Below are positions 62,552 to 64,000 of a DNA stretch of 64,000 bases, piece after piece. Within the stretch, counting starts at the first letter, position 1. Each line of letters begins with the position of its first letter. Below the pieces are notes generated by a model. That model saw only the letters and a list, made by a program, of their open reading frames with translations. It did no database searches and had not been told where the DNA came from. This stretch comes from CAWJPY01 sp963844865 (lineage in GTDB: Bacteria; Acidobacteriota; Thermoanaerobaculia; Thermoanaerobaculales; Sulfomarinibacteraceae), in NCBI GenBank assembly GCA_963844865.1, contig CAWJPY010000021.1, positions 186,001-250,000 on the forward strand. The letters are read 5' to 3'. A program made the position numbers and the translations under genes.

Positions 62552-63208
62552 ATGGGTGACGATGCGGTGCGGTTGCTGCTGGTCCGGCACGGGCAGGTGG
62601 ACGCCAACCTGGAGTACAGGTTCCTGGGGCGGCGGGACGACCCGTTGAACGCCACCGGGGAGCGGCAGGCGGAGCTGCTGGCGGAGCTGTTCACCGAGGT
62701 GCACGTGGACGCGGTGCTGGCGAGCCCGTTGGCCAGGACGAGGCGGACGGCGGAGGCCATCGCACGGGCCGCCGGGGTGGGTGTGGTGGCCGAGGAGCGC
62801 CTGATCGAGCTGGACTTCGGGGACTGGGACGGGCTCAGCCGGGACGAGGTGACGGCTCGCGATCCGCAGGGCATGCAGGTGTTGAGGGAGTGGGACGGCG
62901 ATCCCACGCTGGCCGCTCCCGGCGGGGAGTCGCTGGGGGCGGTGCAGGCGCGGGTGGTGGACCTGGCGGAGGAGCTGGCGCGGCGGCGGCCCGGTGAGAC
63001 GGTGGTGGCGGTCACGCACATGGGCCCCATCAAGGCCCTGCTGTGCGCCGCCCTCGGGGTGGACCTGGGGGTGTCGCGGCGCCTGTTCCTGGACCCGGCC
63101 ACCATTAGCGTGGTGGACTGGTCGCGGCGGCCCCTGGTGCGCCTCTTCAACTCCCACGCCCACCTGGGCTGGATGAACGCCCGCTGGCTGCGGCCGCGCT
63201 CCCGGTAG
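62552..63208 (+). CDS. histidine phosphatase family protein (phosphoglycerate-mutase-like)
   Basis: 218 aa. Phospho-His motif LLLVRHGQVDANLEYRFLGR, Arg in ASPLARTRRTAEAI, acid LIELDFGDWDGLS, second His THMGPIKALLCA. This is the branch-1 histidine phosphatase fold of alpha-ribazole phosphatase, PhoE and broad-specificity phosphatases. ATG at 62552 is preferred to 62519: the family begins a few residues before LLLVRHG, and CATACT lies 6 nt before it, as at other likely leaderless starts here. Substrate cannot be read. Confidence 0.88.
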   Translation: MGDDAVRLLLVRHGQVDANLEYRFLGRRDDPLNATGERQAELLAELFTEVHVDAVLASPLARTRRTAEAIARAAGVGVVAEERLIELDFGDWDGLSRDEVTARDPQGMQVLREWDGDPTLAAPGGESLGAVQARVVDLAEELARRRPGETVVAVTHMGPIKALLCAALGVDLGVSRRLFLDPATISVVDWSRRPLVRLFNSHAHLGWMNARWLRPRSR

Positions 63209-63295
63209 GGCGCGCCCGGACCCCTTCCCACCACTCCCCCACCCCGGCCTGTGAGGCCCGCGGAGGTGTGCTGCTCCCGTGCTAGGCTCCGGCTG

Positions 63296-64000
63296 ATGGA
63301 CGTCCCCCTCGCCACCAGGCTCGACGCCGCGCTGAAAGGGATCGAGCCCGACCCCGAGGAGCGCCGGCAGCTCGTGCGCCTGATGCGGCTGTTCGCCGAC
63401 CGCGAGACGCCGCCGGGAGCGGACGGCCGCTTCCCCCTGTACGAGGAGCTGTACGGGCGTTTCATGGACGCGGTCGCCGCCGGGGAGGGTGAGGAGATCG
63501 AGGAGCGCTTCCTGGACCTGTACGCCCACGTGCACATGCACGAGGCGCCGTACAGCAAGGCCGAGCGCCACCGTGTGGACGCCAGCGGCGGCTACTGGTG
63601 CCACGCCGGGGGGCTGTCGCCGCTGCTCAGGGCGGGGCCGTGGATCTCACCCGACACGGTCAGCGCGGACCTGGGCGCCGGCAACGGGCTGCAGGGGCTG
63701 CTCCTGCAGGCGCTCTACCCCCACCGCCTGACGATCCAGCTCGAGATCAGCGCCGCCATGGTGGAGATCGGGCGCGAGCTGCAGGCGTGGTTGGAGGTGC
63801 CGCCGGAGCGGGTGCGGTGGGTGGTGGCGGACCTCATGGAGGCGCCGCTGCCGGACGCGGACTTCCTGTACCTGTACCGCCCGGTCCGGCCACGGGGGCC
63901 GGGGATCGCCTTCTACGAGCGCCTGGCACGGCACCTGGAGGGCTCCCGCACGGAGGTGGTGTTCAGCATCGCCGACTGCCTGGACGAGTTCCTCGGCGAC
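63296..64000 (+). CDS. SAM-dependent methyltransferase, partial (runs off the right edge)
   Basis: 235 codons visible from ATG at 63296, which has TAGGCT 7 nt before it and no ribosome site. The first 110 residues are helical (EPDPEERRQLVRLMRLFADR). The Rossmann part has motif I SADLGAGNGLQGLLLQALYP, acidic end of strand 2 in LTIQLEISAAMVEIGRELQA, RVRWVVADLMEAPLP (motif II) and FLYLYRPVRPRG. This is a class I methyltransferase. Substrate unknown. 87 bp after the phosphatase gene, same strand. Confidence 0.78.
   Translation, partial: MDVPLATRLDAALKGIEPDPEERRQLVRLMRLFADRETPPGADGRFPLYEELYGRFMDAVAAGEGEEIEERFLDLYAHVHMHEAPYSKAERHRVDASGGYWCHAGGLSPLLRAGPWISPDTVSADLGAGNGLQGLLLQALYPHRLTIQLEISAAMVEIGRELQAWLEVPPERVRWVVADLMEAPLPDADFLYLYRPVRPRGPGIAFYERLARHLEGSRTEVVFSIADCLDEFLGD

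Overview
The window is high-GC DNA (about 70% by eye) from one bacterial chromosome. Two very large signal-peptide proteins, an RHS surface protein and regularly Gram-negative-looking gene neighbours suggest a free-living Gram-negative lineage such as Acidobacteriota or Myxococcota. No rRNA or tRNA is present to settle this. Several genes (9162, 14818, 24741, 62552, 63296, and brnT near 18059) have a TANNNT-like box 6-7 nt before the start codon and no Shine-Dalgarno, so leaderless transcription looks common here.

Layout. (1) 1-8978: the integrase end of a prophage or phage satellite, all on the minus strand. Its order from the integrase is: P4-type tyrosine integrase, two small genes, terminator, control region with short repeats, AlpA/MerR-like HTH, Cys-rich protein, replication initiator/loader, DnaB helicase, small phage genes, TerS-like protein, an unexplained 430-bp gap, HK97 major capsid protein, and a partial structural gene running off the edge. 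Large terminase and portal do not lie between TerS and capsid. (2) 9162-16972: host genes: a Ski2-like DUF3516-type helicase with two apparent frameshifts, a class I/II aminotransferase with one, a membrane protein with a voltage-sensor-like helix, DinB polymerase, a DUF2085 protein and a small membrane protein. (3) 17282-19283: an integron-type gene-cassette island without an integron integrase: a HAD phosphatase cassette ending in a textbook 59-base-element attC, a brnT/brnA toxin-antitoxin cassette, and probably a third cassette with a membrane protein gene. (4) 19642-27953: host genes: unknown protein, ornithine cyclodeaminase family enzyme, APC permease fused to USP domains, a small secreted protein, and a three-PAS histidine kinase fused to a receiver. 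(5) 27970-30510: mobile-element debris: two truncated copies of a RAYT (REP-associated tyrosine transposase) 5' end flanking a secreted-protein gene, and a complete IS110-family transposase gene with structured flanks. (6) 30902-62095: a minus-strand locus of two giant, translationally coupled secreted proteins of about 4,600 and 5,575 residues. The second is an RHS/YD-repeat protein ending in a candidate zinc-hydrolase toxin domain, followed by a small three-helix membrane protein that may be its immunity partner. (7) 62552-64000: a histidine phosphatase and the start of a SAM methyltransferase.

The most notable systems are the cassette island, whose boundaries can be verified base by base, and the giant coupled locus with its AT-rich toxin/immunity tip. 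Four apparent single-base indels in three otherwise well-conserved genes mean that sequencing error must be excluded before calling any of them broken.
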